Assembly: GCF_004000255.1 (NCBI RefSeq)
Contig: NZ_RCIQ01000005.1
Span: 1-64,000 of the forward strand
Origin: Nioella ostreopsis
Lineage (GTDB): Bacteria > Pseudomonadota > Alphaproteobacteria > Rhodobacterales > Rhodobacteraceae
Direction of reading: 5' to 3'
DNA length: 64,000 bases
The notes under the pieces are model-generated. The model was not told where the DNA came from and ran no database searches. It worked only from the letters and a program-made list of their open reading frames with translations. Position numbers and translations under genes: made by a program. The stretch's first letter is position 1, and the number at the start of each line of letters is the position of its first letter. Positions 11,368 to 19,136 of the stretch are shown in pieces.

Positions 11368-11385
11368 CATACCGGTATACTGGTC
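11368..11385. promoter_or_regulatory. putative operator of the uronate regulon, site 2
   Basis: CATACCGGTATACTGGTC lies in the divergent gap between the three-dehydrogenase operon (start 11298) and the regulator gene (start 11414). ACCGGTATACTGGT is an imperfect dyad (12 of 14 positions) centred on GTATAC. It matches the site upstream of uxuA in 16 of 17 positions. Location suggests control of the dehydrogenase operon and autoregulation. Confidence 0.72.
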
Positions 11386-11413
11386 CAAAGCCCCCACGAA
11401 TGGAGAGCGAGTA

Positions 11414-12142
11414 TTGAAACGGAAATCGGCCGCCATAGATGCGTCTTCCCTGCCTGTGGCGTCCCTGGACCTGTCACGACCGGCGGCCGAGCAGATCGCT
11501 TCTGCCCTGAAATCAGCTGTTCTGAACATGCAGATCGCCCCGGGGGCGATGATCTCGGAAAACGAGGTAGGCCAGTTGTTTGGGGCCAGCCGCACACCCG
11601 TGCGAGAGGCCTTTGCGCAACTGCGCGACGACGGGCTTGTCGTCACCTGGCCAAGCCGGGGAACCTATGTGTCCAAGCTGTCCGAACATCAGATTCGGGG
11701 CGCCCAGTTCCTGCGCGAAGCCCTGGAAGTGGCGGTGGTCGACCGTTTGTGTTCCGAAGGCATCTCGGAAAAGGCTCTTGCCGCTCTGGACGACAACCTT
11801 GCCCAACAACGCGCGGCGGTGCGGGCCGATGACAAGCTGACCTTTCAGGCTCTGGATGACCGGTTTCACGCCATGCTGGCCGAGGCCACGGGCTTTGAGC
11901 GCATAAGCGGGCTGCTGATCCGGGAGAAAGCTGCGCTTGACCGGCTACGTGTGCTCGCGCTTAACGACGCCGCGCATATGTCGCGCTTGCTATCCGAACA
12001 TGAAGGCATTCTCGACGCGGTGCGCAACGCCTATTCCGGCCAGGCACTTGACCGCATGCGGCGCCACCTTCGCAACGTGCTGTCCACGCTTTCCGGGATG
12101 ATCGAGGCCAACCGGGATTTTTTCGACCTGTCCGACGACTAG
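11414..12142 (+). CDS. GntR family transcriptional regulator, FadR/FCD subgroup
   Basis: A 242-residue DNA-binding repressor-type protein. The winged helix (ISENEVGQLFGASRTPVREAF, about residues 47-67) is followed by an all-helical FCD ligand domain with the expected metal ligands Asp148 or 149, His152, His196 and His218. The start is a TTG with GGAGAGCGAG upstream. It resembles ExuR/UxuR-type regulators in organisation. Two near-identical operator candidates lie beside it and upstream of uxuA, so it most likely represses both operons and is released by a uronate pathway intermediate. The inducer is not shown by sequence. Confidence 0.9.
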   Translation: MKRKSAAIDASSLPVASLDLSRPAAEQIASALKSAVLNMQIAPGAMISENEVGQLFGASRTPVREAFAQLRDDGLVVTWPSRGTYVSKLSEHQIRGAQFLREALEVAVVDRLCSEGISEKALAALDDNLAQQRAAVRADDKLTFQALDDRFHAMLAEATGFERISGLLIREKAALDRLRVLALNDAAHMSRLLSEHEGILDAVRNAYSGQALDRMRRHLRNVLSTLSGMIEANRDFFDLSDD

Positions 12143-12153
12143 CTGTCTCAGCC

Positions 12154-13059
12154 TCACCCGTCGACAAGCTGCTGCTTCAGAAACCGCAACACAGCCGCGC
12201 GCATCGCAGGGGTTTCTTCATGCGCTGCATCCGGCTCGATGTGAAACTCCAGCCCCTGCCTGCCGCCATAGGCCGCTTCCAGATCCTGCCGTCCCCGGTT
12301 GAAGGCACTTTCCGGCGTGGACCAGTCCTTCAAGCCCACGCAAACCTGCAAGGCACGCGGCGCGGTCAGGCCGGCAATCTGTCCGCTGCGCGCAACCGGC
12401 AGCAGGCCCGGTACGGTCATGTAAGTGCCATGGCCGTCATGCTCCCCCCGATCCACCAGCGTTTCCAGATCGGCAAAGGAACACAGCGCCGAGGCCGCGC
12501 GCACCCTCTCATCCATCGCCGCCAGCCACCAGGCCAGCGTGCTGCCCATGGAAAAGCCAAGCGCCCCGAGCCTGTTGCGATCTACCACCGGATGATCCGC
12601 AAGAAAACTCAGCCCCGCCATCTGCTCCGCCAGCATCTGCCCGAACAGCGTTTCCCCCCGCCACAGTGCCGCCTTGGCACGGGCAGATTCCCCGGGCAGT
12701 TGCCGCGTCCCGAAACAAGGCATGTCCATGCACAGCGCCGCCACCCCAAGCGCCACCAGATCGGCGGCGTAGGGGCCTTGCAGCGACGGTCGGCCCTCGA
12801 TCAATTCCTCCCGCCCCATGGCGTAGCGATTGCCATGGGCGTGGCAGTAGACCAGGGCCGGGACCGGCGTTTGTCCGTCAGGCGGGCGCAAGAACAGGGC
12901 GGGGACCGGCACGCCCCCCGCTGTCTCGAACAGCAGGTCGTCCAGCACCCAGTCACCGAACTGCCTGCGGCCCTGTACCGTGACCTTGCGAAAATCGGGC
13001 CCGGGAAACCCCGCGCCAAGCAGCCCTGCCAGCCGGTCCCGCAGGGCCGCGCCTGTCAT
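12154..13059 (-). CDS. alpha/beta hydrolase (dienelactone hydrolase/acetyl esterase-like)
   Basis: A 301-residue cytoplasmic serine hydrolase without signal peptide. The nucleophile elbow GFSMGS lies near residues 168-173, the acid is probably Asp in GLKDWSTPESAF, and the histidine is in DAAHEETPA near 279. An oxyanion region YCHAHGN precedes. It is the last gene of the smoC-smoB-smoA-like operon, overlapping smoA by 4 bp, so it is almost certainly made together with the monooxygenase system. A role in removing acyl groups from sulfoquinovosyl lipids or in lactone hydrolysis is speculation. Confidence 0.85.
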   Translation of the reverse strand: MTGAALRDRLAGLLGAGFPGPDFRKVTVQGRRQFGDWVLDDLLFETAGGVPVPALFLRPPDGQTPVPALVYCHAHGNRYAMGREELIEGRPSLQGPYAADLVALGVAALCMDMPCFGTRQLPGESARAKAALWRGETLFGQMLAEQMAGLSFLADHPVVDRNRLGALGFSMGSTLAWWLAAMDERVRAASALCSFADLETLVDRGEHDGHGTYMTVPGLLPVARSGQIAGLTAPRALQVCVGLKDWSTPESAFNRGRQDLEAAYGGRQGLEFHIEPDAAHEETPAMRAAVLRFLKQQLVDG

Positions 13060-13568
13060 GCGCCAACCGCGAACTGGCCGAACTGCCCGCCGTAAAACAG
13101 AAGCGGCAGACCCTGACGAACAGAAGCTTTCAGCACCCGCCCCACAAGGATCGCATGGTCTCCCCCGTCATATTCCGCGTAGCGTTCGCATTCAAACCGC
13201 GCGAGGCAGCCCTGCAACAAGGGCACACCGCGTTCGCTTTCACGCCAATCCACCTGATCGAACGCATGCGCCGAGGCCGAAAAGGCCCGGCACAGATCCA
13301 TCTGGTTTTCCGCCAGAACGTGAATCGCCATGTGCTCGGCATCCCGAAAGGCCGGATAGCGCCGCGACGCGCGGGAGGCGGACCACAAGACCAGAGGCGG
13401 ATCGAGCGACACGGACGAGAAGCTGTTGGCCGTGATCCCCACCGGACCGGCATCTGTGGAGGTAGTGACAATGGTCACGCCGGTTCCGAACCGCGCAAGG
13501 GCGCTACGCAACTCCCGCCCCATATCGGGGCCGGGGCTGAAATGGCTCATGCCGTCCTGCATGGTCAT
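13056..13568 (-). CDS. smoA: flavin reductase family protein (SmoA-like)
   Basis: A 170-residue FMN reductase of the flavin_reduct family (TGVTIVTT, ITANSFSSVSLDPPLVL, GDHAILVGRV). It supplies reduced FMN, using NAD(P)H, to a two-component monooxygenase. The start at 13568 overlaps the aldo/keto reductase stop (ATGA); an upstream in-frame extension has no ribosome site. The operon partner is the SsuD-like oxygenase two genes upstream. The gene set matches the sulfo-SMO pathway, where SmoA feeds FMNH2 to SmoC. The symbol is assigned by context and resemblance, not by a search. Confidence 0.82.
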   Translation of the reverse strand: MTMQDGMSHFSPGPDMGRELRSALARFGTGVTIVTTSTDAGPVGITANSFSSVSLDPPLVLWSASRASRRYPAFRDAEHMAIHVLAENQMDLCRAFSASAHAFDQVDWRESERGVPLLQGCLARFECERYAEYDGGDHAILVGRVLKASVRQGLPLLFYGGQFGQFAVGA

Positions 13569-14461
13569 GGCACCTCTTGCCCCCATGCTGCGGTCAGGAT
13601 CTCGAACCATGTTTCGCGGTCCATCTCGACCCGCGCCGCATCCGAGATCGCACGGATGCGGTCAAGGTTGTTGGTGCCCATGACCGGGGCCAGCTTCGCG
13701 GGATGCGCCAGCAGCCAGGCCACGGCCACGGCGGTTGCATCGACGCCCTGTTCTGCGGCGATCCGGTCCAGCACCGCGCGCACGGCCGCGCCGTCTTCGC
13801 CAAAGAGGCGCCCGCCACCAAGGGGCGACCACGCCATCGGGCGGATAGCGCGTTCCTGCATCCAGGCGATATCGCCGTCGATGAAAGGGGCGAAATGCAG
13901 CACGCTCGCCTCGATCTGGTTGGTGCAGAGCGGCGTTTTCATCGCCGATTGCAGCAGCGTCCAGTCATGGAGCTTGAAGTTCGACACACCGACCGCGCGC
14001 ACCTTGCCGGAGGCGACCAGAGCATCAAGAGCGGCCCCGGTTTCATGGTGGTCCATCAGCGGGTCGGGTCGGTGGATCAGCAGCAGGTCAATCCGGTCGG
14101 TGGCCATGTTACTCAGCGAGGCCTCCACCGACGCGGTGATATGGGCGGCGGAGGTGTCGTAGTATTTCACGCGGGCGTCAGAATACTTCCCGATCGGGGC
14201 AACGATATCGCACTTGGTGACGATCTCGATCTTGTCCCGCAGCGCAGGCGCCGCCTTCAGAGCTGCACCCATGACCGCCTCGGCACCGTAGTCGCCATAG
14301 ATATCGGCCTGGTCCATCGTGGTGATGCCTTGCGAAAGGCAGGCCTCGATCTTGGCCTGAACATGGGCGGGCGAGGTATCGGCATCATCGGCCACGCGCC
14401 ACATGCCATAGACAAGGCGGCTGATGTCCAACTGGCCGGACAGGCTTAGTCGTTCGGTCAT
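13565..14461 (-). CDS. smoB: aldo/keto reductase, YdhF-like, probable 6-dehydroglucose reductase (SmoB-like)
   Basis: A 298-residue NAD(P)H-dependent TIM-barrel reductase. The catalytic tetrad is visible: Asp50 and Tyr55 in TTMDQADIYG, Lys83 in EIVTKC, His130 in LLLIHRPDP. C-terminal VMGTNNLDRIRA is the usual cofactor phosphate-binding region. Overall it resembles E. coli YdhF and, as I recall, the SmoB enzyme that reduces 6-oxo-glucose to glucose after oxidative desulfonation of sulfoquinovose. It overlaps the monooxygenase gene and the flavin reductase gene by 4 bp each. A general AKR role is the alternative. Confidence 0.82.
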   Translation of the reverse strand: MTERLSLSGQLDISRLVYGMWRVADDADTSPAHVQAKIEACLSQGITTMDQADIYGDYGAEAVMGAALKAAPALRDKIEIVTKCDIVAPIGKYSDARVKYYDTSAAHITASVEASLSNMATDRIDLLLIHRPDPLMDHHETGAALDALVASGKVRAVGVSNFKLHDWTLLQSAMKTPLCTNQIEASVLHFAPFIDGDIAWMQERAIRPMAWSPLGGGRLFGEDGAAVRAVLDRIAAEQGVDATAVAVAWLLAHPAKLAPVMGTNNLDRIRAISDAARVEMDRETWFEILTAAWGQEVP

Positions 14462-15612
14462 TTGCGCTCTCCCGCGCCAAGCGGCGTCATCGGTGTTTCA
14501 CTGGGTACGCGGCCATATTCCTGCGGCAGCGAGCATGTCGTCAGATGCGGCATGACCTTTTCGCCGAAGATCTTGCATTCTTCCAGATGCGGGTAGCCCG
14601 AGAAGATGAAGGCCCGCATACCCATCTTCTTGTAGTCCTCGATCTTGGTCAGCACCTGATCGACCGACCCGACCAAAGCCGCCCCGCAGCCCGACCGCGC
14701 CCGGCCCACTCCGGTCCAGAGATTGGGTTCGACATAACCGAACTTGTCGGCAAGCTCCCGCGCCTTGGCCTGATGTGCAACGCCGAGTGAAATGCTGTCA
14801 TGCGCCCGGTCGCGGATCAGTTTGCCGTATTCGTCATCGAGCTTGGACACGATGTAATCCGCATATTCCCGTGCCTCGGCCTCGGTGTCGCGTACGATCA
14901 TGTGCACGCGCAGACCATAGTCCAGCGTCCGGCCATAGCGCTCGGCCACCGCGTTCACGGCCTTCATCCGCTCGGCCAGGTTTTCCTTGGGCTCGGGCCA
15001 CATCAGGTAGACGTCGCAATGCTGGCCGCACAGTTCCAGCGCGTCGGGAGAATAGCCGCCGAAATAGAGCAGCGGGCCGCCGGTCTGATAGGGCTTGGCG
15101 GGGTCCGTCGTCAGCCCCTCGAAATCGTAGACTTCACCCTTGTAGGTGATCTGATCCTGCGTCCAGGCCTGTTTCAGGATCTCCACCACTTCGCGCGACC
15201 GCTGGTAGCGCAGCTTGCTGTCCGCCACTTCGCCGGGGAAGTCGGAGCTGATGATATTGACCGTCAGCCGCCCCTTCAGCATGTGGTCGAGCGTTGCAAT
15301 GGTGCGCGCCAGCATGATCGGCTGCATCTCGCCACAGCGCACGGCGGCCAGCATGTTGATGCGGTCGGTAATCGGCGCACAACCCGCCACGAAACTCAGC
15401 GTGTCCTGACCCACCTGATAGGAGGACGGGCAGAGGATGTTGCGGAAACCCTGTTTTTCCGCCTCTCGCAGGATGCCGGAACAATGCTCCCAGCTCGACC
15501 GCAGGTCGCCATCGGGAACGCCAAGAAACTGGTAATCGTCGGAACAGAGCGCCGCGAACCACGATACCTCGGCGGCATCGAGATCGGCTGACGTGACGGG
15601 GACCACGGTCAT
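14458..15612 (-). CDS. smoC: LLM-class flavin monooxygenase, probable sulfoquinovose monooxygenase (SmoC-like)
   Basis: A 384-residue FMNH2-dependent oxygenase of the alkanesulfonate monooxygenase (SsuD) fold. Features include CPSSYQVGQDTLSFVAG (61-77), RTIATLDHMLKGRLTVNI (103-120) with ISSDFPGE where SsuD has its glycine-rich turn, YQRSREVVEILKQAW, and LYFGGYSPDALELCG. I recall the last segments as characteristic of SmoC, which cleaves the C-S bond of sulfoquinovose to sulfite and 6-oxo-glucose. The start at 15612 has GGGAGGAATG upstream; a longer frame reads into the promoter. It is the first gene of the coupled operon. Alkanesulfonate or another sulfonate remains possible. Confidence 0.85.
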   Translation of the reverse strand: MTVVPVTSADLDAAEVSWFAALCSDDYQFLGVPDGDLRSSWEHCSGILREAEKQGFRNILCPSSYQVGQDTLSFVAGCAPITDRINMLAAVRCGEMQPIMLARTIATLDHMLKGRLTVNIISSDFPGEVADSKLRYQRSREVVEILKQAWTQDQITYKGEVYDFEGLTTDPAKPYQTGGPLLYFGGYSPDALELCGQHCDVYLMWPEPKENLAERMKAVNAVAERYGRTLDYGLRVHMIVRDTEAEAREYADYIVSKLDDEYGKLIRDRAHDSISLGVAHQAKARELADKFGYVEPNLWTGVGRARSGCGAALVGSVDQVLTKIEDYKKMGMRAFIFSGYPHLEECKIFGEKVMPHLTTCSLPQEYGRVPSETPMTPLGAGERK

Positions 15613-15661
15613 GAAAACATTCCTCCCGGATACATCATTTTCCTCTTGCGTAGCATTGCGC

Positions 15662-15687
15662 ATTGAGTAGATCAATAATGTATCAAT
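15662..15687. promoter_or_regulatory. putative operator in the smo-like divergent promoter
   Basis: The 79 bp between the monooxygenase start and the GntR regulator contains ATTGA-N5-TCAAT (15662-15676) followed by a further ATCAAT at 15682-15687, exactly 11 bp after the first ATCAAT. This helically phased pair of half sites is the best candidate for binding by the adjacent UTRA-type regulator. Confidence 0.5.
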
Positions 15688-15691
15688 TCTC

Positions 15692-16417
15692 ATGCAGGAG
15701 GCGGCTTTGCCCCCCAACAAACCCGGCGGAGCCCTGCCGATCTACCTGCAAATCAGCGAGATGCTGATCCGCGACATCGCGGCGGGACGTCTGTTGGATG
15801 GCAGTCGCCTGCCCCCTGAGCGAGAGATGGCGAAGTCGCTGGACACCTCGGTCGGAACGCTCAGGAAAGCTTTATCGGAGCTGGAAAATCGGGGGCTGCT
15901 GGAGCGGCGGCAGGGGTCCGGTAATTATATAAGATCGAAGGCGACGCCCGAGGGCATCTATGCGCTGTTCCGGCTGGAACTGGTCGGCGGCGGCGGGTTG
16001 CCCACGGCGCAAGTGCTGGACGTGACGCGGATGGACAAGCCCGCCGACCTGCCCGCTTTCGGTGCATCAATCGCGGCGCACAGAATTCGGCGGATGCGAT
16101 TCCTCGGTGGCAAACCGGCGGCGGTCGAGGAAATCTGGCTCGATGCCAGCTATGCGGACCGGCTCGCGCCCGATGACCTGCTGCACTCGCTCTACATGTA
16201 TTACCGCGAAACGCTCGACCTCTGGATCACCGGTTACGAAGATCAGGTCGGCGTTGCCCCCTGCCCCGATTGGGCCCCCGATGAGTTCGGCCAGCGCCCC
16301 GGCGCGCCCTGCGGGCTGGTGGAACGCCAGAGCCGCGCGCGCGATGGCAGTATCGCCGAGGTCTCCCGCAACTGGTTCGACAGCAACGTGGCGCGTTACG
16401 TCGCCCGCATGAGGTAA
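15692..16417 (+). CDS. GntR family transcriptional regulator, HutC/UTRA subgroup
   Basis: About 241 residues. The N-terminal winged helix (LPIYLQISEMLIRDIAAG, then LPPEREMAKSLDTSVGTLRKAL) is followed by a UTRA ligand-binding domain. The ATG at 15692 has no ribosome site, whereas a TTG at 15707 has AGGAGG at a good distance (15696-15701), so translation may really begin there and give 236 residues. It is divergent from the smoC-like operon and 3 bp upstream of a Gfo/Idh/MocA gene, implying it controls both. UTRA domains bind small sugars or acids; sulfoquinovose or a derivative is the natural guess. Confidence 0.88.
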   Translation: MQEAALPPNKPGGALPIYLQISEMLIRDIAAGRLLDGSRLPPEREMAKSLDTSVGTLRKALSELENRGLLERRQGSGNYIRSKATPEGIYALFRLELVGGGGLPTAQVLDVTRMDKPADLPAFGASIAAHRIRRMRFLGGKPAAVEEIWLDASYADRLAPDDLLHSLYMYYRETLDLWITGYEDQVGVAPCPDWAPDEFGQRPGAPCGLVERQSRARDGSIAEVSRNWFDSNVARYVARMR

Positions 16418-16420
16418 TCC

Positions 16421-17512
16421 ATGAACTCTCCCCTGCGTTACGGCATCATCGGCTGCGGCATGATGGGCCAGGAACATATCCGTAACATCGCGCTCATCGA
16501 CGGGGCCGAGGTCGTGGCGATCTACGAACCCGATCCAGGCATGCGCGATGAGGCGGCGAAACTGGTGCCCGGCCTGCGCTTCGCAGACAGCATCGCGGAG
16601 CTCCTGGCAATGGACGCGGTGAACGCGCTGCTCATCGCCTCGCCCAACTTCCGGCACGTGGAACAACTGGAGGAAATCGCCCGCCTGCGCGCCCTGCCGA
16701 TCCTCGTGGAGAAGCCGCTTTATACCGACCCCGAGCATGCCGACCGCATTGCCCGGCTGGAGGCGGCGTATCCACAGCTGATCTGGGTTGCGATGGAATA
16801 CCGCTACATGCCGCCCATTGCAGCCCTGCTTGAGCAGGCAGATGAGGCCACCGGCGGCATCCGCATGCTGACCATTCGCGAACACCGGTTTCCGTTTCTG
16901 GAGAAGGTCGGCGACTGGAACCGGTTCAACCATCAGACCGGCGGCACTCTGGTGGAAAAGTGCTGCCACTTCTTCGATCTGATGCGGCTGGTCCTGAAGT
17001 CGGACCCTGTGCGTGTGATGGCCTCGGGCGGGCAGGCGGTGAACCATCTGGACGAGCGTTACGACGGGAAGACGCCTGATATCTGGGACAACGCCTATGT
17101 CATCGTCGATTTCGCCAATGGCGCGCGGGCGATGCTGGAACTGTGCATGTTCGCAGAAGGGAGCCGCTATCAAGAGGAGATTTCCGCCGTTGGCCCCACC
17201 GGCAAGATCGAGGCGCTGGTGCCTGGCCCCGGCCGCTTCTGGCCCGAGCATCTGGGCGCCCCGCCGGTGCCCAAGCTGATCGTCAGCCCCCGCGATCCCG
17301 CAGGGCCGCGAGAGCTGGATATCCCGGTTGATCCCAATTTGCTGGAGGCAGGTGACCACAACGGCTCGACCTACTACCAGCACAAGTATTTCGCAGATGC
17401 CGCCCGTACAGGTGGCCGCCCGCATGTGTCGCTGTCCGACGGGGCCTGGGCCGTGCGCATGGGACTGGCGGCGCAGCAATCGGCCGCGACGGGGCAGGCC
17501 GTTCTGCTATAA
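16421..17512 (+). CDS. Gfo/Idh/MocA family protein, candidate NAD+-dependent sulfoquinovosidase
   Basis: A 363-residue protein with Rossmann motif GIIGCGMMG (residues 8-16), EKP at 97-99 (LVEKPLYT), MEYRYMPP near 125-132 and the second-domain segment EKCCHFFDLMRL (179-190) with His183 and Asp186. It is 3 bp downstream of the GntR regulator and divergent from the smoCBA-like operon. A family of proteins annotated as Gfo/Idh/MocA oxidoreductases was shown to be NAD+-dependent sulfoquinovosidases (GH188) that open sulfoquinovose catabolism. With no GH31 sulfoquinovosidase in the window, this gene is the best candidate. An ordinary sugar dehydrogenase is the alternative. Confidence 0.8.
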   Translation: MNSPLRYGIIGCGMMGQEHIRNIALIDGAEVVAIYEPDPGMRDEAAKLVPGLRFADSIAELLAMDAVNALLIASPNFRHVEQLEEIARLRALPILVEKPLYTDPEHADRIARLEAAYPQLIWVAMEYRYMPPIAALLEQADEATGGIRMLTIREHRFPFLEKVGDWNRFNHQTGGTLVEKCCHFFDLMRLVLKSDPVRVMASGGQAVNHLDERYDGKTPDIWDNAYVIVDFANGARAMLELCMFAEGSRYQEEISAVGPTGKIEALVPGPGRFWPEHLGAPPVPKLIVSPRDPAGPRELDIPVDPNLLEAGDHNGSTYYQHKYFADAARTGGRPHVSLSDGAWAVRMGLAAQQSAATGQAVLL

Positions 17513-17514
17513 GA

Positions 17515-18237
17515 TCAGGGTGCGGGGAACCCGGCCTCGGCCATCAGCCGGTCGGAATGGGTTTCCACCACCTCTTTCAGCTCGGCCATGAACGCGTCCT
17601 TTTCCATGCCAGGGTCTATCACCGGCAGGAACTCCACCACGGCGAGGCCGGGCTTGCGCAGGATGCCGTGGCGCGGCCAGAAGACGCCCACATTGGTGGC
17701 GGCGGGCACGCAGGGCTGGCCCGTCTGTTCATAGAGTATCCCCGTCCCGATCTTGTAGGGCCGGTCCGCTCCCGGTGCGACGCGCGTGCCCTGTGGGTAG
17801 ATGATCAGCTGGCCCGGTTCCTGCGCGCCGGACTTCACGCCCTCGACCATCTGCTGTATGGCCTGCGCGCGCTTGCCCCGATCCACAGGCACGCAGCCAA
17901 TGCGCAGCGCGTACCACCCAAGGATCGGCGCGAACCGCAGGACGGATTTCATGATGAACTTGGGGCGCGGCACTGCGGACACGATCAGGATGATGTCGAA
18001 AAAGCTCTGATGCTTGGCGGCGATCAGCACCTCACCCGTCGGCGGCGTGCCCCGGATTTCGGATTTCAGCCCGACCATCCAGCTCGCCGTCCAGCGCACC
18101 CACCGGCAATAGGTATGGACCGCCGTGAAGGCCGCTCTGCGTTGAACGATCGCCCAAGGGGTGAAGAAGATCGCGAGCACCAGCATCGCAAGATACATCT
18201 GGCCGATGAAGATCAGCGAGCGGATCCACTGGATCAT
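17515..18237 (-). CDS. plsC: 1-acyl-sn-glycerol-3-phosphate acyltransferase
   Basis: A 240-residue inner-membrane acyltransferase that makes phosphatidic acid from lysophosphatidic acid. One or two N-terminal membrane helices (residues about 8-30) precede the HX4D catalytic motif His76-Asp81 (KHQSFFD). The second motif is YPQGTR, with Gln where many homologues have Glu. Start 18237 overlaps the ftsX stop by 4 bp (ATGA); a longer in-frame start inside ftsX is unlikely. The ftsE-ftsX-plsC order is usual for Rhodobacteraceae as I remember it. Confidence 0.92.
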   Translation of the reverse strand: MIQWIRSLIFIGQMYLAMLVLAIFFTPWAIVQRRAAFTAVHTYCRWVRWTASWMVGLKSEIRGTPPTGEVLIAAKHQSFFDIILIVSAVPRPKFIMKSVLRFAPILGWYALRIGCVPVDRGKRAQAIQQMVEGVKSGAQEPGQLIIYPQGTRVAPGADRPYKIGTGILYEQTGQPCVPAATNVGVFWPRHGILRKPGLAVVEFLPVIDPGMEKDAFMAELKEVVETHSDRLMAEAGFPAP

Positions 18238-19136
18238 GGCAGGCTCCTTAGGGTTTTGAAGGCGGCAGCGCGCGTGGCCCAGAAGGCGGTGATCGCGGAC
18301 AATAGCGGCACGGTCAGCGGCCAGAGCCAATGCAGCCCGGCAAAGCCGAGCCCGGTCAGAAAACCGCCCTCCTCCTGCGCGCTTGGCAACAGGGCGATGG
18401 CGATCATGCCCAAGGCCGTGCCCACGACGGCCCCGGTCAGGGCGCGCAGGGTAAAGCGGCGCACGAAGGCCCGCGCGATGTAGTGGTCCCGCGCGCCCAC
18501 CAGCCGCAGCACCCGGATCACCTTGACGTTGGCGGCCAGCGCCGATTGCGCGGCCAGCGTGACCATGGCGGCGACCGACCCGAGGATCAGCGCCAGTGAA
18601 ATCCAGCCAAGCGCGCGCAACCGTTCAGCGGCGCGCACCAGGGGCCTGCGCCAGCGGGTGTGATCGTCCAGCACCGCGCCCGGAGCTTCTGCAGACAGGC
18701 GCAGGCGCAACCCGTCGGGGTCATAGCCCTCTGCCGTCTCGATCACCTCGACCAACCGGGGCACCGGCAGGTCCTCCAGCGGCAGGTCGGGGCCGAACCA
18801 GGGTTCCAGCAACTCGCGCTGTTCCTCTTCGCTCAGCGCACGGGCCGAGGCGACGCCGGGGGTCTGTTCCAGCACCTCCAGCACCGCCCAGATCTGCGCC
18901 TCCATCTGCGCGGCCGGGGCCGAAATGCGGATGGTGGAGCTGCGCGCCAGAGCCTCGGACCAGCGGTCGGCCAGACGGCCCGAGGCCAGCGACAAGGCCA
19001 GCGCGAAGACCGCCAGAAAGGCCATCGCGCCAGAGGTGAACAGCGTCAGCCGCACCGAATGGCCGCGCCGGGGCACCACGCGGTCGGCCTGTGCGTCACC
19101 CTTGAGAATATCCAACAGGTCCGACATCGCGCTCAA
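18234..19136 (-). CDS. ftsX: cell division protein FtsX-like permease
   Basis: About 300 residues. An N-terminal cytoplasmic stretch precedes a first membrane helix near residue 32-52, a periplasmic domain of about 115 residues, then three C-terminal membrane helices (ISLALILGSVAAMVTLA, GAVVGTALGMIAIALL, LWPLTVPLLSAITAFWA), the FtsX layout. With FtsE it should transmit a signal across the membrane to activate peptidoglycan hydrolases during division. Two starts are possible: a TTG at 19136 that overlaps the ftsE stop, or ATG at 19127. Confidence 0.92.
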   Translation of the reverse strand: MSAMSDLLDILKGDAQADRVVPRRGHSVRLTLFTSGAMAFLAVFALALSLASGRLADRWSEALARSSTIRISAPAAQMEAQIWAVLEVLEQTPGVASARALSEEEQRELLEPWFGPDLPLEDLPVPRLVEVIETAEGYDPDGLRLRLSAEAPGAVLDDHTRWRRPLVRAAERLRALGWISLALILGSVAAMVTLAAQSALAANVKVIRVLRLVGARDHYIARAFVRRFTLRALTGAVVGTALGMIAIALLPSAQEEGGFLTGLGFAGLHWLWPLTVPLLSAITAFWATRAAAFKTLRSLP

